From positions 1-20,341 of the forward strand of contig CAJUQD010000048.1 in assembly GCA_910588105.1 (NCBI GenBank): a stretch of 20,341 bases of DNA. Reading direction: 5' to 3'. This document shows, in pieces, positions 1-5,930 of this stretch. The position numbers and the translations under genes were made by a program. Origin of the DNA: an uncultured Oscillospiraceae bacterium. GTDB lineage: Bacteria; Bacillota; Clostridia; Oscillospirales; Oscillospiraceae. Position 1 is the stretch's first letter. The number at the start of each line of letters is the position of its first letter. A model generated the notes under the pieces. It was not told the origin of the DNA and searched no databases. It saw only the letters and a program-made list of their open reading frames with translations.

Positions 1-11
1 CGGATATCCAT
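1..11 (-). CDS. First codons of a gene leaving the left edge
   Basis: A minus-strand ATG at 11-9 is preceded by an AAAGGAG ribosome binding site (26-20) with 8-base spacing. Only the residues MDI and part of the next codon are inside the window, so nothing can be said about function. An alternative in-frame ATG lies at 29-27, but it has no comparable binding site. The gene points away from the window. Confidence 0.4.
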
Positions 12-34
12 CCACTGTGCTCCTTTCATTTCCT

Positions 35-85
35 GACTCCCTTTCCGGGCTCTTTCTCGCCCTATTGGGAGTCTATCTCTTTTTT
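35..85 (+). terminator. Nested hairpin followed by a T-run
   Basis: GACTCCC (35-41) pairs with GGGAGTC (67-73), and inside it GGGC (47-50) pairs with GCCC (59-62). On the plus strand a T-rich stretch follows within about ten bases (79-85). It reads as a plus-strand terminator, but no plus-strand gene is visible upstream in the window. It could instead be a 5' leader structure of the minus-strand gene starting at 11. Confidence 0.35.
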
Positions 86-137
86 ACCTCCTTCGCCACA
101 AAACTACATTTTTTCCTCGGCGTTTTTTTACATTTTA

Positions 138-350
138 TCACTGGCGATGACACAAGTGATGACGCACCACCGCCTCCTTGCTGTCAAAGTGGCGGTAAAA
201 GGAGGCCCTGCCCACCTCCGCCCTGCGGACAATATCGCTGACCGTAATTTCCTCAAAGGGCTTCTCGCCCATCAGCTCCAACAGCCCATCCGTGATTTTC
301 TCCACCGCATAGCCAGTTTCCATGATACAAAATTCCCTCTTTTGTCTCAT
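138..350 (-). pseudogene. TetR/AcrR-family regulator cut off after its DNA-binding domain
   Basis: The translation contains a classic TetR N-terminal helix-turn-helix: EITVSDIVRRAEVGRASFYRHF, split as EITVSDIVRRAEV then GRASFYRHF. It follows the usual LLELMGEKPF lead-in. The reading frame stops at 138, about 15 residues after the HTH, while full TetR proteins run to roughly 180-220 residues with a C-terminal ligand and dimer domain. No remnant of that domain is visible between 137 and 1. Possible starts are the ATGs at 359, 350 and 323; the last has AGAGGG at 340-335 upstream. The gene is divergent from the hydrolase operon starting at 445, the typical arrangement for a local repressor. It is either a decayed gene or a free-standing HTH protein. 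Family identity is secure; whether it still functions is unknown. Confidence 0.7.
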
Positions 351-369
351 TTTCTCCATAGGTATTGAC

Positions 370-398
370 ATTATAAGTCCTTGTGATACACTTGTCAC
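370..398 (-). promoter_or_regulatory. Proximal sigma-A promoter for the TetR remnant
   Basis: On the minus strand GTGACA (398-393) is followed by exactly 17 bases and then a perfect TATAAT (375-370). Transcription would start near 363, just upstream of the possible starts at 359 and 350, which leaves almost no leader. The ATG at 323 would have a normal one. Confidence 0.55.
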
Positions 399-402
399 GC
401 CT

Positions 403-431
403 ATGATACATAAATCTTGTGCGGTTGTCAA
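403..431 (-). promoter_or_regulatory. Distal sigma-A promoter for the TetR remnant
   Basis: A perfect TTGACA (431-426) is followed by a 17-base spacer and TATCAT (408-403) on the minus strand. It sits upstream of a second minus-strand promoter and overlaps the region that must also hold the plus-strand promoter of the hydrolase operon. Binding of a regulator here could therefore affect both directions. Confidence 0.55.
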
Positions 432-444
432 GGAGGATCATATT

Positions 445-549
445 ATGAAGAAAAGCACCATCATAAGACTGGCAATTTTGGCGGTGTTCATTTTGGCCGG
501 GATATTGTTTGGAAACTGGCTCGGGCCGGTTCTGCTCAACTCGTTTTAA
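445..549 (+). CDS. 34-residue single-pass membrane peptide
   Basis: A short gene with a near-ideal AAGGAGG ribosome binding site (430-436) eight bases before ATG 445. The product starts MKKSTIIRL, has one hydrophobic helix at about residues 6-31 (AILAVFILAGILFGNWLGPVLL), and ends NSF. The two lysines and the arginine at the front predict an inside N-terminus. It is the first gene of an apparent operon: the first alpha/beta hydrolase starts 12 bases after its stop, and that protein also begins with a membrane helix. I recognise no family. A signal-like accessory peptide, a small membrane partner of the hydrolases, or a leader peptide are all possible. Upstream in-frame codons back to 322 lack a comparable binding site. 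Confidence 0.6.
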   Translation: MKKSTIIRLAILAVFILAGILFGNWLGPVLLNSF

Positions 550-561
550 GGGGGAGTTGGA

Positions 562-1515
562 ATGAAGCTGTTGAAAAATATAGTATTTGCGGTTTTCTGC
601 CTGATTGCGTTTGGTGTGGCCGCATTCATCTCTTTTGGTGTTTCCGCCAACCGTACCGCCCAGCGCAGTTTGGCCCCTATTCATGTAAAGTGGGATGACT
701 CCGTGGGCTATGTGCTGTCCAACCTGTCCTACGGTGATAGGGCTATGAATACTTACGACCTCTATGTTCCTGCGGGACTGTCCCAAGGCCAGCCCTGCTC
801 CTTGGTTTTGTTTATCCACGGCGGAGGCTTCACAGCGGGGGGCAAAGCCGATGACAGCGCATGGTGCAAATACTTTGCCTCCAAGGGCCTGTTGTGCGCC
901 TCCATCAACTACACGTTTTTGTCCGAAGAAAACAACGGTGGTCTGCCGCTGATGTACCAGGAAACTGGGCAGGCTGTGGAATCGGTGTACGAAAAAGCCG
1001 GGGAACTGGGCTTTCCCATCACCGAAATGGCAGCGACAGGAAATTCTGCCGGAGGTACGCTGGCCCTGATGTACGCCTACGACCAGCCGGAGGACGCCCC
1101 CATCCCGGTCAATTTTGTCTTTGAACTTACCGGCCCCGCCTCGTTTGACCCGGAGGTCTGGGGGAATGCCACAGACGAGGACAAGGCCGATTTTGTTACG
1201 ATGATGTCCGGCCAGACTGTCACGGCGGAAATGGTGGTCAGCGGGGAAGCCCAACGGTATGTGGACGCTATCTCACCCGTTGCCTATGTGGACGCCGATA
1301 CCGTCCCCACCCTGATGGCCTATGGGCCAAAGGATAAAATCGTTCCCCCGGCGCTGAAATTTCTGTTGCTGGAAAAGCTGGAGGAATACAATATCCCCCA
1401 CGACTACATTGAGTTTCCCAATTCCGGCCATGGGCTTATGAACGACCCGGACAAGGTGGAGGAATATGTGGCGGTGCTGGATACTTATTTTGCAGCATAT
1501 TTTGAAAACTTCTAA
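562..1515 (+). CDS. Membrane-anchored alpha/beta hydrolase, HSL-type esterase
   Basis: A 317-residue protein with an N-terminal hydrophobic helix (about residues 5-28, an anchor or uncleaved signal) followed by an extracytoplasmic alpha/beta hydrolase domain. HGGGF at 86-90 is the oxyanion-hole motif of hormone-sensitive-lipase-like carboxylesterases. The nucleophile elbow is GNSAGG at 160-165 (Ser162), a variant of the usual GDSAGG. Asp258 (GPKDKIVP) and His290 (NSGHG) complete a plausible catalytic triad, so the enzyme should be active. The start at 562 has a GGGGGAG ribosome binding site. The gene follows the 34-residue peptide by 12 bases and precedes a second hydrolase by 11 bases. Base composition is more AT-rich than the genes beyond 3200, consistent with acquisition. 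Ester hydrolysis is likely; the substrate cannot be deduced. Confidence 0.88.
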   Translation: MKLLKNIVFAVFCLIAFGVAAFISFGVSANRTAQRSLAPIHVKWDDSVGYVLSNLSYGDRAMNTYDLYVPAGLSQGQPCSLVLFIHGGGFTAGGKADDSAWCKYFASKGLLCASINYTFLSEENNGGLPLMYQETGQAVESVYEKAGELGFPITEMAATGNSAGGTLALMYAYDQPEDAPIPVNFVFELTGPASFDPEVWGNATDEDKADFVTMMSGQTVTAEMVVSGEAQRYVDAISPVAYVDADTVPTLMAYGPKDKIVPPALKFLLLEKLEEYNIPHDYIEFPNSGHGLMNDPDKVEEYVAVLDTYFAAYFENF

Positions 1516-1526
1516 AGGAGAAAGCG

Positions 1527-2471
1527 ATGAAAGTTTTGAAAATATTGGGCATCGTCCTACTGGTTATTGTGGGACTGGTCGTGGCGCTGCTCCTGCTGAT
1601 CTGGCGGAACAACACCAAGCCCCTGTGTGCGGCGGATTACTATGAAAAGCTGTCCACAAATTCCCCTTTAGAGGATAAGTGCGCCCGGAAAGGATGCTTT
1701 TCGGTTTCTACGATTGAATTTCCCTCTGATGATGAAAAGATTGGCAGCTACAAGGTGTGGTATCCCGCTGAACTGCCCCAAAGCGACCGGCTCTGGCCTA
1801 TGGTCATCAGCGCCAACGGCAGCGGCTGTCCCGCCAGCCGGTATGAACCCTGGTTTGAGCGGCTGGCCTCCTGGGGCTTTGTTGTGGTGGGCAATCAGGA
1901 TCACCATACCGGCACCGGCTATTCTCCCTCCGCCAGCCTTGACCTGATGCTGGCTGAAAACAGTAATCCGAACAGTCTGTTCTATGGAAAGATCGACCTG
2001 GACAATATCGGTATTGCGGGCCACTCCCAGGGAGGGGTAGGGGCCGTCAACGCTGTGACCTCCTATGAGAATGGGCGCTATTATAAGACGATATTCACGG
2101 CCTGCGCCACCCATCAGGTGCTTGCCGATGCCCTGGGCTGGACGTTTGACCCGTCAAAAGTCACCATTCCCTGGTTTATGACCGCTGGAACCGGCCCAGC
2201 GGATACCGGGGAGGGCGAGAACTACGGGATCGCACCGCTGCCGTCCTTGCAGGAGAACGCCGCCGCACTCCCGGACGGGGTGGCAAGTGTAATTGCCAGG
2301 GCAGTGGATGCCGACCACGGAGATGTACTGGAACGGGCCGTTGGCTACATGACCGCATGGATGCTCTACTGGCTGCAAGATGACCAGGAGGCGGGGCGTG
2401 TATTTTTCGGGAATGACCCGGAGCTTCTGAAAAATCCGCTTTGGCAAGACGTGGAAATATTAGATTTTTGA
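1527..2471 (+). CDS. Membrane-anchored alpha/beta hydrolase, GHSQGG type
   Basis: A 314-residue protein with a strongly hydrophobic N-terminal helix (about residues 4-26) and then an exported alpha/beta hydrolase domain. GHSQGG at 165-170 (Ser167) is the nucleophile elbow as found in cutinase-like and dienelactone-hydrolase-like enzymes. His264 in DADHGD is the likely catalytic histidine, and Asp226 in the GPADTGEG stretch a possible acid. It lacks the HGGG motif of its upstream neighbour, so it is a different subfamily and not a tandem duplicate. A pair of cysteines (Cys51, Cys57) could form a disulfide outside the cell. The ribosome binding site AAAGGAG lies six bases before ATG 1527. It is the last gene of the three-gene unit and is followed by a hairpin. 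The substrate is unknown; lipid, cell-wall ester or polyester cleavage would all fit. Confidence 0.85.
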   Translation: MKVLKILGIVLLVIVGLVVALLLLIWRNNTKPLCAADYYEKLSTNSPLEDKCARKGCFSVSTIEFPSDDEKIGSYKVWYPAELPQSDRLWPMVISANGSGCPASRYEPWFERLASWGFVVVGNQDHHTGTGYSPSASLDLMLAENSNPNSLFYGKIDLDNIGIAGHSQGGVGAVNAVTSYENGRYYKTIFTACATHQVLADALGWTFDPSKVTIPWFMTAGTGPADTGEGENYGIAPLPSLQENAAALPDGVASVIARAVDADHGDVLERAVGYMTAWMLYWLQDDQEAGRVFFGNDPELLKNPLWQDVEILDF

Positions 2472-2474
2472 TAC

Positions 2475-2515
2475 GATAACGGCGACGGGGATACATCCCC
2501 GCCGCCGCTATCTTT
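2475..2515 (+). terminator. Hairpin between convergent hydrolase and tnpV genes
   Basis: A long imperfect stem runs from 2475 to 2512. GATA..C and GGCG on the left pair with GCC.. and TATC on the right, and a perfect CGGGGAT/ATCCCCG core (2486-2492 / 2495-2501) has a two-base apex that must open. Only a short TTT follows on the plus strand. It sits exactly between two convergent genes and may serve both, though neither side has a strong T-run. Confidence 0.5.
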
Positions 2516-2886
2516 CAGACGTATATGATTTCTTCTCCTACCATTTCCCTGGCACACTTCTGGATGTTATTCATACGCCCCACCCAGGCCATTGGATCGG
2601 CGGCTTTCATTACCTCTGTGATACCCTGGGCCATCTGTTGGATGATGGTATCCATTCGTTTCTGGGCCTGCTGGTCAATATCGGCAAGGAAGCTGTTCAG
2701 CTTGCCGCTCAAAAGCAAGGCGTTATATAGGGCCGGACGGTGTTCTTTGAGATACCGCTTGTGCCGCTGACCCCACACTCCAACAGGCTGTTCTTCTTCA
2801 GCGGGTACAGTCAGACAGGGGAAATAGTAGTCGCCAATCATTTCATACCACAGACCGTTGGTTTCGTCAAAAATGTACTTGTCCAT
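2515..2886 (-). CDS. tnpV: TnpV-family transposon-encoded protein
   Basis: A 123-residue protein beginning MDKYIFDETNGLWYEMIGDY. It also contains GVWGQRHKRYLKEHRPALYN, the core of the TnpV family carried by clostridial transposons and integrative elements. The C-terminal half has the family's LADIDQQAQ and MAWVGRMNNI stretches. The start at 2886 is chosen because GGAGG lies eight bases upstream on the minus strand; an earlier in-frame ATG at 2919 has none. The biochemical role of TnpV is not established; it usually travels with mobilisation genes. None of those (integrase, relaxase, resolvase) is visible here, so this is probably a leftover of a decayed element. The length is normal and no frameshift is seen. 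Confidence 0.85.
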   Translation of the reverse strand: MDKYIFDETNGLWYEMIGDYYFPCLTVPAEEEQPVGVWGQRHKRYLKEHRPALYNALLLSGKLNSFLADIDQQAQKRMDTIIQQMAQGITEVMKAADPMAWVGRMNNIQKCAREMVGEEIIYV

Positions 2887-3227
2887 AGTGAAATCCTCCG
2901 CTATAATATATTCGCACATACGTCACAGTTCCCCGATTGCCACGCCGTTTTATAATTTGTTACCAGTTTTTCCTTCCCTTGATTTTTCCCTTGTGCGGGG
3001 TCAAGTCAAGGACAACAATGCATGTAATCAGATAAAGGGATACGGCGGAGAGACTGCGAAAAATCCTTTATTTGCAAGGCTTTCGGAGGACTTTATTAAA
3101 AAACCACAGTGGCTAATGAATCGCTATGAAATCGTGTGGTTCAAATCTTAATTTGACTCAGAACCCCTCCGATGGTACACTAAAGGAAAGCGGTCAGGAA
3201 AAAATTTACGGCCGCCGGGAGGCTGTT
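2887..3227. other. AT-rich non-coding stretch between tnpV and the Nudix gene
   Basis: About 340 bases with no gene that I can support. The tnpV side (2887-2960) is AT-rich and could hold its promoter: TATTAT near 2900 on the minus strand, without a good -35. The middle (2960-3145) is clearly lower in GC than the DNA to its right and has no recognisable coding signal. The right end holds the Nudix promoter (3152-3180). The composition change near 3150 is a reasonable guess for the right limit of the accessory segment. No clean direct repeat or attachment site could be fixed by eye. Confidence 0.5.
3152..3180 (+). promoter_or_regulatory. Sigma-A promoter with extended -10, for the Nudix gene
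   Basis: TTGACT (3152-3157), a 17-base spacer, and TACACT (3175-3180) preceded by TGG, an extended -10. Transcription would start near 3187, leaving a leader of about 40 bases before the ATG at 3228. Confidence 0.6.
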
Positions 3228-3698
3228 ATGGGCTATATCATGGATCTGCGCGCTTTTGTGGGCCACCGCCCCCTGATCCAGGTGGGGTCCAGCGTCATTT
3301 TGGAGGACGGACAGGGCCGCGTCCTGCTTCAGCGGCGCAGCGACGACCACTGCTGGGACTGCGCGGCGGCCGGCTCCATGGAGCCGGGGGAGTCGGCGGA
3401 GGACACCGCCCGCCGGGAGCTGCTGGAGGAGACCGGCCTCACCGCCCACAGCCTGGAGCTGGTGGGGGTGCTCTCCGGGAAGGACCAGCACTACGTCTAC
3501 CCCAACGGCGACGAGGTGTATAACGTGGATTTCGTCTTTTTCTGCCGGGACTGGTCCGGCACCCTGCAATGCCAGGAGGGGGAGGTGGAGGAGCTGCGCT
3601 TCTTCCCCTGGGACCAGCTGCCCGCCGACCTGTCCGCCCCTATCCGCGCCCGGCTGGGGCGGCTAGCCGGACGCGGCCTTTGGAAAATCTTAAATTGA
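3228..3698 (+). CDS. Nudix hydrolase
   Basis: A 156-residue protein with a complete Nudix box at residues 49-71. It starts G-SMEPG-E, continues to ARRELLEETGL, and fits the GX5EX7REUXEEXGU pattern that binds the divalent metal and the diphosphate. The N-terminal strand GSSVILEDGQGRVLLQRRS is typical of cytoplasmic Nudix enzymes that act on nucleoside diphosphate derivatives. The substrate cannot be fixed from the sequence; the QRRSDDHCWDCAAAGSMEPGE layout resembles general MutT/ADP-ribose-type members. The start at 3228 follows a GGGAGG ribosome binding site (3217-3222). An in-frame start at 3126 lies upstream of the promoter and is rejected. The stop codon overlaps the -35 box of the next gene. 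Confidence 0.9.
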   Translation: MGYIMDLRAFVGHRPLIQVGSSVILEDGQGRVLLQRRSDDHCWDCAAAGSMEPGESAEDTARRELLEETGLTAHSLELVGVLSGKDQHYVYPNGDEVYNVDFVFFCRDWSGTLQCQEGEVEELRFFPWDQLPADLSAPIRARLGRLAGRGLWKILN

Positions 3699-3723
3699 CG
3701 CCGCCCGTCCGCGATGGTAAACT
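3695..3723 (+). promoter_or_regulatory. Sigma-A promoter with extended -10, for the AI-2E transporter
   Basis: TTGACG (3695-3700), a 17-base spacer, and TAAACT (3718-3723) preceded by TGG. The TGA stop of the Nudix gene (3696-3698) lies inside the -35 box. The transcription start would be near 3730, which makes the upstream ATG at 3733 an unlikely start and favours 3754. Confidence 0.6.
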
Positions 3724-3753
3724 GAGAAAAAAATGGAACCAGGGGGTCGCTCT

Positions 3754-4911
3754 ATGGAAAAAAAGCTGTTTCGCAGTCTGATCCTGCTCATCACCTACGC
3801 CGTGGTACTGGTGGCGGTCATCGTCAAGCTGGACGCGGTGGGCGGCTGGCTGGGCGGGGTGCTGGCCGCCTTCCAGCCGCTGATCGCGGGCCTTGTCATC
3901 GCCTTCATCCTGGACCGTCCCTGCAATTTCTTCGCCCGGCAGTACGAGAAAGCCCTCTCCGGCCGGGCCCGGCGGGCCGCCCGCCCCCTGGCGGTGGTCA
4001 CCGCCTACCTTGTGGTCATCCTCTTTGTGGCCGTGCTGGTGGCCCTGGTGGTGCCCGAACTCACCCACAGCATTGAGATGTTCATCGGCAACATCGGCAC
4101 CTACGCCGCCAACTTCCAGGATCTGTACGACTGGGTAGTAGCCAAGCTGGACCTGGAACAGCTGGCCAGCCTGGATTTGTCCTCCGGCATCAGCGACACG
4201 CTGAAGGACCTGCTCACCGGCGCGCTGGACACCCTCACCAACACCCTGCCCCATCTGGTCACCATGACCGGCGTGGTGGTGTCCGGGGTGGTGACCGGGG
4301 TGCTGGCCCTGGTGTTCTCCATCTATATGCTGTCCGGCGCGCCCCGGCTCACCGCCCAGTGCCGCCGCCTGGTGAAGGCCTACCTCCCCCCGCAGGTATC
4401 CGCGCCGGTGCTGTCCGTGGCCCGCCTCACGGTGGACACCTTCTCCAAATACGTCAACGGCCAGCTGGTGGAGGCCTGCATCCTGGGCGGGCTGTGCTTC
4501 ATCGGCATGTGCATCTTCCGCTTCGACTACGCCCCCCTCATTTCGGTCATCATCGGCGTATCCGCCCTCATCCCCATCGCGGGGGCCTACCTGGGGGCGG
4601 GGGTGGCGGTGCTGCTGCTGGTGATGATCCGCCCCATGGAGGCTTTCTGGTTCCTGGTATTCCTGGTCACCCTCCAGCAGCTGGAGGGCAACCTGATCTA
4701 CCCCCGGGTGGTGGGCACCACCATGGGCCTGCCCGGCATCTGGGTGCTGGCGGCGGTCACGGTGGGCGGCTCCCTGCTGGGGCTGGCGGGCATGGTGGTC
4801 AGCGTCCCCATCGCCGCCGTGGCGTATACCCTGCTCAAAAACGACCTGCGCTCCCGGCTGTCCGCCCAGGGGACGTCCCCCGCCCCGGACGGTTCCGGCC
4901 CGGAGGGATGA
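3754..4911 (+). CDS. AI-2E family transporter (YdiK/TqsA/PerM-like)
   Basis: A 385-residue polytopic membrane protein of the AI-2E/UPF0118 family. Two helices lie near the N-terminus (SLILLITYAVVLVAVIV and GVLAAFQPLIAGLVIAFILD). An amphipathic, largely extracytoplasmic stretch follows, and then the family's long C-terminal helical core (EGNLIYPRVVGTTMGLPGIW and GLAGMVVSVPIAAVAYTLL). The EGNLIYPRVVG segment is the best-conserved signature of the family. Members have been linked to autoinducer-2 export, sodium/proton antiport or general permeation, so the cargo here is open. The start at 3754 is chosen for the GGGGG site seven bases upstream; the ATG at 3733 has none. The gene is monocistronic from its own promoter. 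A sigma-E-like promoter for yabP begins ten bases after its stop. Confidence 0.9.
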   Translation: MEKKLFRSLILLITYAVVLVAVIVKLDAVGGWLGGVLAAFQPLIAGLVIAFILDRPCNFFARQYEKALSGRARRAARPLAVVTAYLVVILFVAVLVALVVPELTHSIEMFIGNIGTYAANFQDLYDWVVAKLDLEQLASLDLSSGISDTLKDLLTGALDTLTNTLPHLVTMTGVVVSGVVTGVLALVFSIYMLSGAPRLTAQCRRLVKAYLPPQVSAPVLSVARLTVDTFSKYVNGQLVEACILGGLCFIGMCIFRFDYAPLISVIIGVSALIPIAGAYLGAGVAVLLLVMIRPMEAFWFLVFLVTLQQLEGNLIYPRVVGTTMGLPGIWVLAAVTVGGSLLGLAGMVVSVPIAAVAYTLLKNDLRSRLSAQGTSPAPDGSGPEG

Positions 4912-4920
4912 TTTCCGCAC

Positions 4921-4947
4921 ATACTTTTCGGACAAACCCCATATGAT
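4921..4947 (+). promoter_or_regulatory. Sigma-E-like sporulation promoter for yabPQ
   Basis: ATACTT (4921-4926), 13 bases, then CATATGAT (4940-4947). This fits the mother-cell sigma-E pattern (ATAnTT, about 13-14 bases, CATAnnnT) rather than sigma-A. In Bacillus subtilis yabP and yabQ are sigma-E genes, which supports the reading. The start of transcription would be near 4955, ahead of a GGAG-type site at about 4966-4971. Confidence 0.6.
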
Positions 4948-4977
4948 GAACCATCTGAGGATCAAGGAGATGGTTCT

Positions 4978-5256
4978 ATGGCATATGAAGGCGGCCTGGC
5001 CGCCCCCCACCACGTGGTGATTGAGGACCGGAAGAGCCTTACCGTGTCCGGCGTGGAGGATGTGGAGCGGTTTGACGAAAACACCATTGTGCTGTCCACC
5101 TCCAGGGGGGCCATGGTGGTGGCCGGGGAGAACCTGCACATTGAAAAGCTCTCCCTGGACGGCGGCGACCTGAAGGTGGACGGGGACATTGACTCGGTCA
5201 GCTATGAGGAGGAGAGCGCAGGCCGGGGCGGCTTCCTCTCCCGCTTGCTGCGCTGA
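4978..5256 (+). CDS. yabP: Sporulation protein YabP
   Basis: A 92-residue protein of the YabP family, recognisable from NRKSLTVSGV-like text (here DRKSLTVSGVEDVERFDE) followed by IVLSTSRGAMVVAGENLHIEKLSLDGGDLKVDGDID. This is the full length of the family's small beta-rich domain. YabP is a mother-cell protein needed for spore coat and cortex development; its biochemical activity is unknown. It is directly followed by yabQ (two bases between stop and start), as in Bacillus and most spore-forming Clostridia. The ATG at 4978 has an AAGGAGA site about seven bases upstream. A sigma-E-like promoter lies just ahead. Its presence is strong evidence that the organism makes endospores. Confidence 0.93.
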   Translation: MAYEGGLAAPHHVVIEDRKSLTVSGVEDVERFDENTIVLSTSRGAMVVAGENLHIEKLSLDGGDLKVDGDIDSVSYEEESAGRGGFLSRLLR

Positions 5257-5258
5257 CC

Positions 5259-5930
5259 ATGCACGTGGACATCGCGGGCCAGGCCGCCGTATTCGGCCAG
5301 GGGCTCCTGCTGGGGGCGCTGCTGGGGCTGGTCTACGACGGGATGCGCACCCTGCGGCGCACGTGGCAAAAAAGCGTCCTCGCCTTCGTGCTGGACCTGC
5401 TGTTCTGGCTGGGCGCCACGGCGGCCCTGTTCCTGTTCACCCTATCCCGGGACGACGGCCGGGTGCGCATCTACCATATCGCTGCGGTAGCCCTGGGGGG
5501 CGGGGCCTATTTCCTCACCCTCAGCCGTCTGGCCCTGCCCGCGCTGCTGTGGCTGGCCGGTTTGGCGCGCAGGATCTGGCGGCTGCTCACCGCCCCGCTG
5601 AGGGCGGCGGTGAGGGGGACGAAAAAATTTTTGGAAAATCGAAAAAAACTCTTCCAAAATTGGCTGGCATGGTATAAAATAAATATAGTATTCCGTTTCC
5701 TGGGAAACGGGAGGGAGGGAACGGCAGGTCATGAAGCTCAAGCGTGCGGGCGTCGCCACAAAAATACTCGTGCTGGTGCTGCTGGCCGCGGTGGCCGCCG
5801 CCCTGCTGTCTACCCAGGCCAGGCTCAACGCCGCCCAAGCCGACCGGGAGGAGCTCAGCCGCCAGGTTCAGGCCCAGCGGGAGGTCAACGCCGCCCTGGA
5901 AGAGGGCATCGCCCGAAGCGCCGATCCTGA
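5259..5930 (+). CDS. yabQ: Spore cortex biosynthesis protein YabQ, with an odd run-on C-terminus
   Basis: The first roughly 135 residues are a YabQ protein. A hydrophobic start (QAAVFGQGLLLGALLGLVYDGMR) is followed by two or three more membrane helices (VLAFVLDLLFWLGATAALFLF, AAVALGGGAYFLTLS, LALPALLWLAGLA) and a basic tail. YabQ sits in the outer forespore membrane and is required for cortex formation. It starts two bases after yabP without a clear ribosome binding site, so it is probably translationally coupled. From about residue 145 the frame continues into divIC in a different phase, giving a Gly/Arg/Pro-rich tail that overlaps divIC by 200 bases. A frame change near 5675 would stop translation at once: TAA at 5675-5677 in the neighbouring frame. 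The YabQ identity is firm; the true C-terminus is not. Confidence 0.8.
   Translation: MHVDIAGQAAVFGQGLLLGALLGLVYDGMRTLRRTWQKSVLAFVLDLLFWLGATAALFLFTLSRDDGRVRIYHIAAVALGGGAYFLTLSRLALPALLWLAGLARRIWRLLTAPLRAAVRGTKKFLENRKKLFQNWLAWYKINIVFRFLGNGREGTAGHEAQACGRRHKNTRAGAAGRGGRRPAVYPGQAQRRPSRPGGAQPPGSGPAGGQRRPGRGHRPKRRS
5650..5678 (+). promoter_or_regulatory. Extended -10 promoter for divIC inside the end of yabQ
   Basis: TATAAA (5673-5678) preceded by ATGG gives an extended -10. The hexamer 17 bases upstream (TCTTCC, 5650-5655) is a poor -35. It would let vegetative cells express divIC independently of the sporulation promoter upstream of yabP. Confidence 0.45.
5693..5710 (+). promoter_or_regulatory. 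5' leader hairpin of divIC
   Basis: CCGTTTCC (5693-5700) and GGAAACGG (5703-5710) form a perfect inverted repeat, folding as a 7-bp stem with a four-base loop. It begins about eight bases after the predicted transcription start and ends at the purine-rich ribosome-binding region (5709-5720). There is no T-run, so it is not a terminator. Confidence 0.5.

Noticed and set aside
3136..3152. GTTCAAATC resembling a tRNA T-loop, hinting at a tRNA-end attachment site
   Set aside because: The flanking bases do not form the T-stem (GTGTG versus TTAAT) and no acceptor or anticodon arm is present.
3640..5139. 499-codon open frame on the minus strand
   Set aside because: It lies antisense to the AI-2E transporter. 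The His/Gly/Gln-rich translation is the typical shadow of a GC-rich gene and has no domain.
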